Below are positions 54,334-63,213 of a stretch of DNA of 64,000 bases, piece by piece. The notes below the pieces were generated by a model. That model had not been told where the DNA came from and searched no databases. It saw nothing but the letters and a program-made list of their open reading frames with translations. The stretch comes from Streptomyces aureus (GTDB lineage: Bacteria > Actinomycetota > Actinomycetes > Streptomycetales > Streptomycetaceae), in the NCBI RefSeq assembly GCF_000725495.1, contig NZ_JNZD01000003.1, forward strand, positions 310,001-374,000, written 5' to 3'. Both the position numbers and the translations under genes were made by a program. The stretch's first letter is position 1; each line of letters starts with the position of its first letter.

Positions 54334-55397
54334 TAGGGCCCCTTGGACAGGTCGCGCAACAGCGTCTCGATCAGGCTTCTGCCACGTGACCCCGCCGGGA
54401 AACCCTTCTGTGTGATCAACTGCGCGGCGTTGAGGAGCTGGTCGACCGAGTGGGTGCCACCGTTGCCGAGTCGCTGGGCGAAGTCCTCCACGAGATCCTC
54501 CAGCCCGTCCGGCCGGTGCCGCAGATGTCCCTCCACGATCGCCAGCAGCAGTTCCCGGCTCGGTGGACGCATCTCCAAGGGGAGGCAGCGCCGCCGGAAG
54601 GCCGCAGGGAACTCTCGCTCCCCGTTGCTGGTCATCACCACGATCGGGAACTCGGCACATTCCACTCGTCCGCGCTGGACCACCGTTCGCCCCTGCGGGT
54701 CGTCCGTGTGCACTTCGACATGGTCCTCACCGGTCCGCACGAGCTCAGGAATGTCGAACGCCCCGTTCTCCAGGACGTGCAGCAGGTCGTTGGGCAGGTC
54801 GATGTCCCCCTTGTCGAGCTCGTCGACGAGCAGGATCCTCGGTGACCGGTAAGGCAGCAACGCGGTGCCGAGCGGACCGAGGGTCAGGAACTCTCCGACC
54901 GTCGGCCGTGGCGGCGCGTCGTGCTCCGCTCGTCCGGTCGAGGTCGCCGCATCGGCCGTGTTCGTACGTGTCGCGAGCTCCGCCACCGTCTGGGCGCGCC
55001 CGATCGCGTCGTAGTCGTACAACCCGCTCCGCAGCGTCGAACGGCTCACGATGGACCACTGAAGTACCCGCCCGAGCCCGAGTTCCCGAGCGATGAGATA
55101 GGCCAGAGTCGACTTGCCGATCCCCGGAGGGCCCGTCACCAGAAGGGGGCGACGCAGCAGGATCGCGGCGTTCACCACGTCGATCTCGGCGTCCCCGAGC
55201 TGCGCGAGCCGGTTGCTCGCACCCAGCCGTCGAGCGGATCCGGCGTCCCACTGGTTCGGATGGGGAAGCGGCGGACCGCCTTGGAACTGTCGCCAAGGCG
55301 GCGCCTTCGGTAACGGTGAGGGCATGTTGTCGGGGGCTTGTCCGGTGGCGTGGAACACTCGCCATCCGTCACCGGGCCGGGCCGGGCCGGTCGTCAT
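54333..55397 (-). CDS. MoxR-like AAA+ ATPase
   Basis: A 354-residue AAA+ protein of the MoxR/RavA type. Walker A is VTGPPGIGKST (near residue 90), Walker B is ILLVDELDKGD, sensor 1 is VMTSNGERE, and the arginine finger lies in FRRRCLPLEM. MoxR proteins act with vWA partners as chaperones or activators. It overlaps the VMAP gene upstream by 29 nt and the FxsT-like gene downstream by one, so the three are tightly coupled. The ATG at 55397 follows GAGGAGGCGCCCC. Confidence 0.93.
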   Translation of the reverse strand: MTTGPARPGDGWRVFHATGQAPDNMPSPLPKAPPWRQFQGGPPLPHPNQWDAGSARRLGASNRLAQLGDAEIDVVNAAILLRRPLLVTGPPGIGKSTLAYLIARELGLGRVLQWSIVSRSTLRSGLYDYDAIGRAQTVAELATRTNTADAATSTGRAEHDAPPRPTVGEFLTLGPLGTALLPYRSPRILLVDELDKGDIDLPNDLLHVLENGAFDIPELVRTGEDHVEVHTDDPQGRTVVQRGRVECAEFPIVVMTSNGEREFPAAFRRRCLPLEMRPPSRELLLAIVEGHLRHRPDGLEDLVEDFAQRLGNGGTHSVDQLLNAAQLITQKGFPAGSRGRSLIETLLRDLSKGP

Positions 55398-57207
55398 GGG
55401 GCGCCTCCTCGGCGGTCGACGAGTTGGGCGTTCGGGGAAGACCTGCTGCGTCTGGCGAGTTGTCGAAGGGCGCCGAGCTTTGCGAACGTTCGGGCCCGGA
55501 TGGGTGGGCCGGCGCCGGTCGGTCGCCCGGCGCGGACTGCCACGGTTGGCAGTCGACGATCCTGTCGGGGTCGTCCCACAGGCAGGCGACATGGCGGCCG
55601 AGGAACACGTCTCCGTCCATGTCCGCCTCGGCGCGTGCCCGCATCTCCTGCACCCGCCGGGGCACGCTGTGGGCCGTCCGGGTGCTGTCGAGCAGCTCCG
55701 CGATCGTCTCGCGGCTCTGGGGTTCCAGCTTGCCGCGGCGGTCCCACAGGGCCAGTCCGAACCCCTCGGCGATCGCCCGCTTCAGGGCCGTCAGGGCCTG
55801 GCTTCCCTGCCTCGGCGCATCCAGGGCCAATGCCGTGTACGGAGTGGAGCCCTGCTGTCTGTGCGTCAGCGACCGTGACCAGCGATCCAACGAGATCCTG
55901 TCGCCGTGGGCCCAGTGGTGAAGCCGTGTTCCGTGCTGATGCAGTTCCTGCCATCGTTGCCGCCACCGGTTCGCGATGAACGGATCGTGGGGCACTCGTC
56001 GCAAGCGGTCGAGACTTCTCAGGTGGACGCAGTACCGAGGCCCGATTGCCACGCCACCCGGCTCGTCCGCACCGATCTCCAGCCGCGCGACGTCATGGTT
56101 GAGCAGCAGATAGGGCAGGATGAACTCGACGAATGGCGGCAACTCGTCCGTCGGTTCTCCTCGAGAGGCTGCCCACAGCCGCTCTCCCTCGGCAAGTGCG
56201 CGTTCCACCGCTGCCGCGAGTCCAGTCATGTGTGTCTCGGCCGCCTCCCCCGCGCGAGGAGCCCAGTGGCCGGCCAAGTCGTTGATCCAGTACCGGACCG
56301 TCACATCGTCGCTTCCGTCCTCCGCCGGCTCGACCATGATCAGCAGAGCGCGTGGAACGCGAGGATCGGCCTGCCATTTGTCCCGCGCCTGTCGTCGCCG
56401 CAGCAGGGCGGGCAGACAGTCATGGTCCCGGGCCCATCGCTCTGCCCACTCCTGACACCTGTGCGCCGCGGTCTTGTCCGGGGTCTGCATCGCTACCCAT
56501 TCCAGGGCGACCACCGACGGCGGTATGTGATCCGGCGGAGCGTTGAAGTCCACGAGGACATCGAAGAGATCGAGCGTTGTCGATGGCTCACCGGGAACGG
56601 GGAAACCGAGCTCGAAGCCGATACTGTCCCGCAGTTTGTGCATCTGCTGCGGTCCAGTCGGATCGAGCATCAGCAATTGCTGGACGCGCCGGTGTTCGTC
56701 GGCGGTGAACGGGCTGGAAAGTCGAGCGACCGCCGGTGTCGTCGCGGGTGGAGAGGACACCGTGCCATTGTCTTCCGGGCTGCCGGGGGATCTTGGCCCC
56801 TCGGCGTAGCCCTGCCTGCCCTGGGAAGGTCGGTCAGGTCGTGGTGCGTGGTCGGGGGCTCTGTTGGGTAACGGGGTGCGATGATGCGGTCCGTCGGCCG
56901 GCCGCGTCGCGAGGAATGGACGCAGGCGCAGCCAGAGCGACTCCCGTCGAGGTTCGTCGTACCAGCCAACCACCGTGCATAACGTGGAGACCCGCCCAGC
57001 GGGATCCAGGCTGACATGGCGGGCGACCTCTACCCTGAACGCGGGCAGGGTTCCCTCCCACAACTCGGCGGAGAGCCCGAGGTGCTCGCCGACGGTGCGC
57101 CGGCTCGTACCCTCGTCGAGGAAACGGCAGTGAAGCAACTCTTCGACGATGACGCCGACGAACTCCTCCCGCTCTCTGCCCTCAAGCCCGCCCCGCGCGT
57201 CAGCCAT
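55369..57207 (-). CDS. VMAP-C domain protein (vWA-MoxR-associated protein)
   Basis: A 612-residue protein and the first gene of the operon. An N-terminal small domain (residues 1 to about 95) and an effector-associated-domain-like helical stretch (residues about 165-255, with HRRVQQLLMLDP) precede the VMAP-C region. That region shows LIMVEPAEDGSDD, VRYWINDL, FVEFILPYLLLNHDVARLEIG and DVFLGRHVACLWDDP. VMAP proteins link MoxR/vWA modules to effectors. The ATG at 57207 sits behind GGGGGGAG. The C-terminal 50 residues are disordered. Confidence 0.87.
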   Translation of the reverse strand: MADARGGLEGREREEFVGVIVEELLHCRFLDEGTSRRTVGEHLGLSAELWEGTLPAFRVEVARHVSLDPAGRVSTLCTVVGWYDEPRRESLWLRLRPFLATRPADGPHHRTPLPNRAPDHAPRPDRPSQGRQGYAEGPRSPGSPEDNGTVSSPPATTPAVARLSSPFTADEHRRVQQLLMLDPTGPQQMHKLRDSIGFELGFPVPGEPSTTLDLFDVLVDFNAPPDHIPPSVVALEWVAMQTPDKTAAHRCQEWAERWARDHDCLPALLRRRQARDKWQADPRVPRALLIMVEPAEDGSDDVTVRYWINDLAGHWAPRAGEAAETHMTGLAAAVERALAEGERLWAASRGEPTDELPPFVEFILPYLLLNHDVARLEIGADEPGGVAIGPRYCVHLRSLDRLRRVPHDPFIANRWRQRWQELHQHGTRLHHWAHGDRISLDRWSRSLTHRQQGSTPYTALALDAPRQGSQALTALKRAIAEGFGLALWDRRGKLEPQSRETIAELLDSTRTAHSVPRRVQEMRARAEADMDGDVFLGRHVACLWDDPDRIVDCQPWQSAPGDRPAPAHPSGPERSQSSAPFDNSPDAAGLPRTPNSSTAEEAPHDDRPGPAR

Positions 57208-57859
57208 CGGATCTCCCCCCGGACACAGCAATCCGATCAGAGCAGCATCTCAAAATTAGCATGCGTTCTGACGGTAAGTAAGTTTTCTGTCTTGAGGAAG
57301 GTCACTGTTGGCCTGTCCGGTGACTGCCGAGACCTGGTATTGCGCGAGCTGATCAGTGGACGGGTGTCTTCTGGTATCCGGTATACGCCGAAAGCACGCC
57401 GGAACCGGCCAGGTTGAGGATCGTGAATCAATCGACCCGGCATCATCGCCCGATGAGCCAGGACGTATTGCCGGGCGACGGGTCGGCCCCCGGTGTCGCG
57501 TGCATCCGGAACCCGTCGAGGCCGCGTTCCCGCCGGGCGGCGGCCTTCGGGGCGCTGCGCGACCGGTTGGCCGAGTCGGCGCTTGTTTGTCGGAGGGGGG
57601 GTGCCCCGTGAGTTCAAGCCGGTTAGTGATCGACGTAGTGCGGGCTCGCGGTGGCATGGGTCGTTTGTGTGTCTGGCGGATACGGCATTTCGAGTAGATT
57701 CGGATACGCCGCGAGAGAGCGATCCGACCGGTCGCCCTGAACGCTGGTGGAAATTCAGCCACCGACCGGATGGCGAAGGCTGATACGGGCCGATGAGGGC
57801 TCTATTCTGTGCGCCGTCCGCGGCGGGATTCAATGCATCCGGAAATGCGGGAATTTTTC

Positions 57860-57887
57860 TTGCGGGTCCGGTCGACCCTGGTATAGA
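57860..57887 (+). promoter_or_regulatory. Candidate vegetative promoter for the ArsR-like gene
   Basis: TTGCGG and TATAGA are separated by 16 nt, and transcription would begin about 30 nt before the ATG at 57927. The rest of 57208-57859 contains AT-rich stretches near 57240-57300 that could be the promoter of the VMAP operon, but no gene I can support. Confidence 0.5.
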
Positions 57888-57926
57888 CAATGACCGGCGA
57901 GTCACGGGGGCTCGTGGGGGTGGGGG

Positions 57927-58913
57927 ATGCTGCGGATTCATTTCACGACCGAAGATCTCTTGAAAACCAGGGTGAGCTCGTCGCCGGATCCCATGTGGGA
58001 GCTGGTATTGAGTGTCTTCCGATTACGCAGGCGACTTGCCGTGGCACGGTACGAATCGTGGTATCGGCAGGTCAGGGCGGATGCGTCCCGTAGTGATCTG
58101 CTGCAGCGCATTCGGCACATGCTGATGCCGATGATCCCGGCCTCGGGATATTTTCCGGACTTTTTGACTCCGGAAAACCGGCGGCGCGAAGGAATCGAAT
58201 CGATCATCGAGTCGGTGGCCGGAACTCCCCGAAACGTTCTGCGCGGGCAACTCGACCGCCTCGAACGCGGCCGGGGATCCGCCTGGCTGGAGCGGTTGCG
58301 CGAAGCGGATCCCGCCGCCCGGGAAGACTTGCGGCGCCTCTTGAGCGACTATCAGGCTATCGCCATCGCGCCCCATTGGAATGTGATCCGCAACAGCGTC
58401 GAGGCGGACCGGGCCATTCGCACCCGCGCCCTTCTCGACGATGGAGTCCACGGTCTCCTCCACAGTTACCGGCCGCTCATGCGGTGGACGCCGCCCGTCC
58501 TGCATGTGCGCTACTCCGTCGACCAGACGCTCCATCTGGACGGACGCGGACTGCTCCTGACCCCGTCGCACTTCGGGCAGGGACCCGCGAACTCGCTCGC
58601 CGATCCCGCCCTGCCGCCCGTCCTCGTCTACCCCGCCGGGTACGACAGCACGGCGGGGCCGGTGACGGTCCGGGCGCTGGGCCGGCTCATGGGCGGCACC
58701 CGCGCCTCCATCCTGATCGCCACCGGGACGGCGACCACGTCCGGCGAACTCGCGCGCCGGGTGGGCGTGTCGGCCGCCACGGTCAGCCACCATCTCTCCG
58801 CGCTGAGGGCCGCGGGTCTGCTGAGCACCCTCCAACAGGGCGAACTCATCCTGCACACCCGCACCTCGACCGGCTCCGCCCTGGTCAACGCCGCTCATGC
58901 AGAAGGCACTTGA
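57927..58913 (+). CDS. ArsR-like winged-helix transcriptional regulator
   Basis: A 328-residue protein. Residues 1 to about 230 form an unrecognised helical ligand or effector region. A C-terminal winged HTH follows, with TTSGELARRVGVSAATVSHHLSAL, LRAAGLLST and a LHTRT wing. This two-part layout is common among Streptomyces ArsR-type regulators with an N-terminal DUF5937-like part. No metal-binding CxC motif is present. The ATG at 57927 follows a G-rich stretch. It may control the I36 or lipoprotein genes downstream, but no operator is visible. Confidence 0.85.
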   Translation: MLRIHFTTEDLLKTRVSSSPDPMWELVLSVFRLRRRLAVARYESWYRQVRADASRSDLLQRIRHMLMPMIPASGYFPDFLTPENRRREGIESIIESVAGTPRNVLRGQLDRLERGRGSAWLERLREADPAAREDLRRLLSDYQAIAIAPHWNVIRNSVEADRAIRTRALLDDGVHGLLHSYRPLMRWTPPVLHVRYSVDQTLHLDGRGLLLTPSHFGQGPANSLADPALPPVLVYPAGYDSTAGPVTVRALGRLMGGTRASILIATGTATTSGELARRVGVSAATVSHHLSALRAAGLLSTLQQGELILHTRTSTGSALVNAAHAEGT

Positions 58914-59043
58914 AGCCGGACGCATGGCCCGGGCGCCGGTCACCTGCGCGTTTCGACCGGGATGAAAAGGGGTGTCCCCGAACCGAACACGCTGGCGAGT
59001 ATGGCGACTGCCCGCATCCGTACCGGAAGGGATACGACACACC

Positions 59044-59442
59044 GTGAAGAACATACGTCGCGCGGCAGCCGCCGCAGCCGTCATGGCCGCCGGTGCCACC
59101 GTCCTCACCGTCAGCCCCGCCTCGGCGGCCGACACGACCTGCTCCACCGGTTACGCCTGCATCTACTACCACCCCAACTACCAGGGTGCGTTCTTCAAGC
59201 AGTTCCCCAACATCCCCAACTACTCCGGCTACACCTTCGTGACCAGCGCCAACGGCAGCGACGGCGCGGGCCAGGGTGTCCGGAACAACGCCGCCTCGGT
59301 CGACAACTGGGACTTCAACAACGCCTTCACCGTGTACTACCACGTCAACTACACCGGTGCGAGCCAGCGCTTCGCCGCGGGCGGCGGCGGCAACTTCAAC
59401 ACCACGCTGCGCAACGAGAACGCCTCCGGAAAGTTCGGCTGA
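59044..59442 (+). CDS. Secreted peptidase-inhibitor family I36 protein
   Basis: A 132-residue exported protein. A Sec signal peptide ends at about residue 28 (SPASAA, then DTTCS). The mature part has the family I36/beta-gamma-crystallin pattern ACIYYHPNYQGAFFKQF and a second ASVDNWDFNNAFTVYY motif. Members inhibit metalloproteases or act as extracellular structural proteins. The GTG at 59044 lies 14 nt after GGAAGGG. A strong terminator hairpin follows. Confidence 0.88.
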   Translation: MKNIRRAAAAAAVMAAGATVLTVSPASAADTTCSTGYACIYYHPNYQGAFFKQFPNIPNYSGYTFVTSANGSDGAGQGVRNNAASVDNWDFNNAFTVYYHVNYTGASQRFAAGGGGNFNTTLRNENASGKFG

Positions 59443-59492
59443 CCCGGCAGGACGTCCCGGCCGGCTGAGGTTCTCCACCACAGCCTCACGCA

Positions 59493-59531
59493 GGGGGTGC
59501 CCCGCCCGCAGACACCGGGCGGGGCACCCCC
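59493..59531 (+). terminator. 16-bp stem terminator after the I36 gene
   Basis: GGGGGTGCCCCGCCCG and its exact complement flank a 7-nt loop, 51 nt after the stop. It is the strongest simple hairpin in this part of the window. Confidence 0.8.
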
Positions 59532-59590
59532 CGGCCGCAGACTCGGCCCTCCTTGAGTACCCACCCACGGCATCGAGGACACACCGGCCC

Positions 59591-60559
59591 ATGAACGCTT
59601 CCCCCGCCACCGGTCACCCGAAAGCCGCTGTCGTCCTGGCGACGGCCGCCGTGCTGCTGGCCGGGGGCTGCACCTCCGCCTCGCCGTCGTCCTCCGGACC
59701 CTCCCGGCCCGAGGGCGCGGCCACCGTCATGCCGGAGGTCTCCTCCGTGCCGCGGCTGATCACGGCAGCCGACCGGACGCTGCCGATCGCCCCCTACCTC
59801 CTGAGCGACAAGCAGTCGGACGAGCTGACCGCGGCCCAGGCCAGACTGACCGAGCAGTGCATGGCCCGGTTCGGGCTGCACTACACGGCGCCCGCCCCGG
59901 CCCCGGTGTTCAGGCCGAAGACCCCGACCCAGTTCCGGTACGGCGTGACCGACCCCAAAACCGCCGCCGTCGACGGATTCGCTCCGGCTGGCAGCAGGAC
60001 CGCCCCGACGGCCGTCGCTCCCGCCGCGCTGTCCTCGAGGACGACGCTCGTCCTGACCGGAACGAACGACCCGCACGTCAAACCCGGCTCCACCGCGGCC
60101 GGCGGGCAGGTCTACAAGGGCCGGAAGATCCCCGCCGGAGGCTGTGTCGGGGAAGCCCGGGCACGGCTGCTCTCCGAGGGACCGGAGGCCGGCGGTGACG
60201 CGGAGCTCTCCGACGACATCAACATCGACAGCTTCGAGTCCTCACGACGACATCCTCTGGTCAAAGCCGTCTTCGCCAAGTGGTCCCGGTGCATGGAGAC
60301 CCGCGGCTTCTCCTACCCCGACCCGCTCGCGGCCACCGGCGACACCGCCTGGCGCACGAGGACCGCGTCGGCGAAGGAGAAGGAGGCGGCCCGCGCCGAC
60401 GCGGACTGCAAGCGGCGGAACAACGTCGTCGGCGTCTGGTACGCGGTCGACGTCGCGCTGCAGCGGCAGGCGATCCAGCGGAACAGTGCCGCCCTGGCCA
60501 GGATCAAGAAGGCGATCGACGCCCGGGTGAGGATCGCGGCCGCCGTGCTGGACGGATGA
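59591..60559 (+). CDS. Lipoprotein of unknown function
   Basis: A 322-residue exported lipoprotein with signal peptide and lipobox LAGGC near residue 28, followed by a serine/proline linker. Four further cysteines lie in EQCMARFGL, AGGCVGEA, SRCMETRGF and ADCKRRN, probably as disulfides. I do not recognise a family with certainty; similar Cys-pattern lipoproteins are common in Streptomyces. The ATG at 59591 has no strong ribosome binding site. It lies 149 nt after the I36 gene, beyond that gene's terminator. Confidence 0.8.
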   Translation: MNASPATGHPKAAVVLATAAVLLAGGCTSASPSSSGPSRPEGAATVMPEVSSVPRLITAADRTLPIAPYLLSDKQSDELTAAQARLTEQCMARFGLHYTAPAPAPVFRPKTPTQFRYGVTDPKTAAVDGFAPAGSRTAPTAVAPAALSSRTTLVLTGTNDPHVKPGSTAAGGQVYKGRKIPAGGCVGEARARLLSEGPEAGGDAELSDDINIDSFESSRRHPLVKAVFAKWSRCMETRGFSYPDPLAATGDTAWRTRTASAKEKEAARADADCKRRNNVVGVWYAVDVALQRQAIQRNSAALARIKKAIDARVRIAAAVLDG

Positions 60560-60705
60560 GGAGTCCCCGAGGAGCAGGCCAGGCAGAGCAGGTGAAGCAG
60601 GCGGATCGGATGCCGGGCTCCTGTCACCGGGCGAGGTCACCGCAGGGCGCGTCGGCCCGGCGGTGCTCCGCTGTTGCCGCTCCCACGGTGGCGCCCCGCC
60701 GTCGA

Positions 60706-60773
60706 GGCCCCGCCCGAGCCAAGGCCCCGCCCGAACCAAGGCCCAGACCGACCTCAGGCCCCGACCGACCTCA
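60706..60773. repeat. 17-nt tandem repeat, four units, abutting the propeller-gene stop
   Basis: GGCCCCGCCCGAACCAA and its variants start at 60706, 60723, 60740 and 60757. The array runs into the stop codon of the minus-strand gene at 60771. The rest of the 211-nt gap is empty. Confidence 0.8.
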
Positions 60774-61856
60774 GGCCAGGACCGCCGCCCGGACGCACAG
60801 GACGTCCGGCAGATGGGACGCGAGCTGTTCCCAGCTGTCGCCGTCGTCCGCCGACGCGTACACCTCGCCGTTGCGATTGCCGAAGTAGACGCCCGCCGGG
60901 TCCGCGTCGTCCGTGCACATCGCGTCGCGCAGCACCGTGCCGTAGTGGTCCTCCGAGGGCAGCCCCGCCGTCAGCGGTTCCCAGGTGGTGCCCGCGTCCT
61001 CCGTACGGAAGACACGGCAGCGCCGGTCGGCCGGGACCCGGTCCGCGTCGGCGTTGATCGGGAAGACGTACGCGGTGTCGCCCCGGTGGGGATGTGCCGC
61101 CACGGTGAAACCGAACGTGGACGGCAGGTCGGCGCCGATGTCGGTCCACTGTCCGGCCCCGTCGTCGCTGCGGTACACCCCCCAGTGGTTCTGGAGGTAG
61201 AGCCGGTCGGGGTTCGCCGCGTCACGCGCGACCTTGTGCACGCACTGCCCGAACTCCGGGTTCGGATCCGGAAGGAACACCGCCGAGACACCGGAGTTGG
61301 CGGGTTCCCAGCTCGCGCCGCCGTCGGCGGTGCGGAAGACCCCGGCCGTGGAGACGGCGACGGTCACCGCCCGCGGGTCGCGCTCGTCGGTGAGGATGGT
61401 GTGCAGCCCCTCGCCGCCGCCTCCGGGGACCCACTTCGAGCGGGTGGGGTGTTCCCACAGCGGGCGCACGAGCTCGAAGGACTCGCCCCGGTCCTCCGAG
61501 CGGTACAGCGCCGCCGGTTCCGTCCCCGCGTACACCACGTCCGCTTCGGCGGCCGCCGGGTGCAGCTGCCACACCCGCTCCAGTGAAGCGCCCGTCTCCT
61601 TGGGGAACTTGACCGCGGGCTGCGCGGGTTCCGTCCACGTGTGGCCGAGGTCGTCGGAGTGGAACACGGACGGGCCCCAGTGCGCGCTGTCCCCGCCGGC
61701 CAGCAGTCGCGGCCGCTCACCCCGGGAGTCGATGGCGACCGAGTACACGGCCTGCGCGTTGAAGTACGGACTCTCGTCGAACTCCCAGGCGCCGCCGCGC
61801 CGTCGCCCGATGAAGAGACCCTTGCGGGTGCCTACCGTGAGCAGTACGTCGGCCAT
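60771..61856 (-). CDS. BNR/sialidase-type beta-propeller protein
   Basis: A 361-residue cytoplasmic propeller with repeated Asp-box-like motifs (SDDLGHTWTE, SEDRGESFE, TADGGASWE, SDDGAGQWTD, TEDAGTTWE and SADDGDSWE). The start GTRKGLFIGRR is typical of the WD40/YVTN/BNR family of unknown function. No signal peptide or complete sialidase active site is visible, so I do not call it a sialidase. The ATG at 61856 begins MADVLLTVGTR. Confidence 0.87.
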   Translation of the reverse strand: MADVLLTVGTRKGLFIGRRRGGAWEFDESPYFNAQAVYSVAIDSRGERPRLLAGGDSAHWGPSVFHSDDLGHTWTEPAQPAVKFPKETGASLERVWQLHPAAAEADVVYAGTEPAALYRSEDRGESFELVRPLWEHPTRSKWVPGGGGEGLHTILTDERDPRAVTVAVSTAGVFRTADGGASWEPANSGVSAVFLPDPNPEFGQCVHKVARDAANPDRLYLQNHWGVYRSDDGAGQWTDIGADLPSTFGFTVAAHPHRGDTAYVFPINADADRVPADRRCRVFRTEDAGTTWEPLTAGLPSEDHYGTVLRDAMCTDDADPAGVYFGNRNGEVYASADDGDSWEQLASHLPDVLCVRAAVLA

Positions 61857-62149
61857 GACCGGCCACCTCCGCGACGTCGTTGTCTGCGCTACGGGCCAGT
61901 CTGCACCCCGGCACCGACAGTCACCCTTCGGCCGGCGTTTCCGCAGGTCGGGCGGGTCGTGTCGACGGCGGAGGGGATGCGGACCCGGCTGCCGAGGGCG
62001 CTCGCCGCCGGCGCCGAGGGCCCTTCGGTTCCCGCCGCCGCACGAGCCGGCGGGGAGGGGGCGGGGAGGGGGCGTGAGCAGCGCACGGGGTGCGCACGTA
62101 AAGGAGGGAGACGTGGTGTGTCCGTGCGGTCGTGAGGAGGATGCCCTTG

Positions 62150-62728
62150 ATGGCGGCATTCCGTGGTCCCGAGGTCTTGCTGTGGCGGTGGCGGCGCAAC
62201 CCGCTGCGGCGGCGGAGCGATGTCCTGGAGGCCTGGATCATGCTCGCGGCCTGGGTGTTCACGGTGCTCGGCGGCGCGGTCACGGGTCTGGCGACCGCGG
62301 GGGCCGTGGAGGACACGCTCGCGCGCGAGCGCGCCGAGTCGCGCACCGTCTCCGCCCAGCTCATGGAGGACGCTCCACAGGCGGGCGCGGGCGAGCCCGC
62401 AGGGCGCGCGGTGTGGACGAAGGTCCGCTGGACGGCACCGGACGGCACGTCCCGTTCCGGCCAGGTGCGGGTCCTGGCGGGCACCACCGCGGACACGCCG
62501 GTCCTGGTGTGGACCGACGCCGAGGGGAGTCTGGTCACCCGGCCCGTCACCGTCGCCGTGGCGAGGCTGCGCGCCGCCCTGATCGGCCTCTTCGCGGGCA
62601 GCGGCGTGGCCGCCGTCCCCTTCGCCGTCGGCCGACTTCTCCGCGGCCGCCTGGAACGGCGGCGCATGCACCGATGGGACGAGGAATGGGAGCGGATCGG
62701 CCCCCTGTGGGGGCGGACGGCGACCTGA
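62150..62728 (+). CDS. Rv1733c-like two-helix membrane protein
   Basis: A 192-residue membrane protein with two transmembrane helices (residues about 28-52 and 143-163) around an extracytoplasmic beta-rich loop (VRWTAPDGTSRSGQVRV and VLVWTDAEG). This is the Rv1733c layout of mycobacterial and Streptomyces proteins; function is unknown. The ATG at 62150 has GAGGAGG nine bases upstream, which decides it over earlier GTG and ATG codons. Confidence 0.85.
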   Translation: MAAFRGPEVLLWRWRRNPLRRRSDVLEAWIMLAAWVFTVLGGAVTGLATAGAVEDTLARERAESRTVSAQLMEDAPQAGAGEPAGRAVWTKVRWTAPDGTSRSGQVRVLAGTTADTPVLVWTDAEGSLVTRPVTVAVARLRAALIGLFAGSGVAAVPFAVGRLLRGRLERRRMHRWDEEWERIGPLWGRTAT

Positions 62729-62754
62729 CCGAACCCCGGCCCGGCTGCCGACGG

Positions 62755-63210
62755 CACCGGTCACCGACCGCACCTCGGTGGGACTGGCAACCGACCGAAC
62801 CCTGACGCCACGGACCACCGGCAGGGCCCCGATGGCATCGACCGCTGACCGGACCCCGACGGCACCGGCTACCGACCGCACCTTGGCGGTACTGGCAACC
62901 GACCGAACCCTGACGGCACGGACCACCGGCAGGGCCCCGATGGCATCGACCGCTGACGGGTCCCGATGGCACCGGCCACCGACCGACCCCTGACGGCCGC
63001 GACCGCTCACCGAACCCTGACGGAACCGGTCGCCGACGGACCTCGATGGCACCGGCCGCTCACCGAACCCTGACGGAACCGGCCGCCGACGGACCCCGAT
63101 GGCACCGGCCGCCGACCGAACCCTGACGGCACCCGCCGCCCCCCGGATCCCGACGGCACCGACCGCTCACCGGATCCCGAGAGGACCCAGCCGCTCACCG
63201 GACCCGGGCT
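62755..63210. repeat. Repetitive gene-free segment with a 108-nt higher-order duplication
   Basis: The 450 nt are built from variants of CCGACCGAACCCTGACGGCA and similar 20-25-nt pieces. Two successive blocks of about 108 nt (from 62755 and 62863) are near copies, with ACTGGCAACCGACCGAACC at 62783 and 62891. The rest is made of shorter, more diverged units. No open frame with a ribosome binding site is visible. Confidence 0.8.
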
Positions 63211-63213
63211 TCG

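Noticed and set aside
57417..57611. A 65-codon frame upstream of the ArsR-like gene
   Set aside because: No ribosome binding site, arginine-rich composition and no recognisable feature.
60771..61856. Sialidase
   Set aside because: Asp-box-like repeats are present, but there is no arginine triad that I can place and no export signal.
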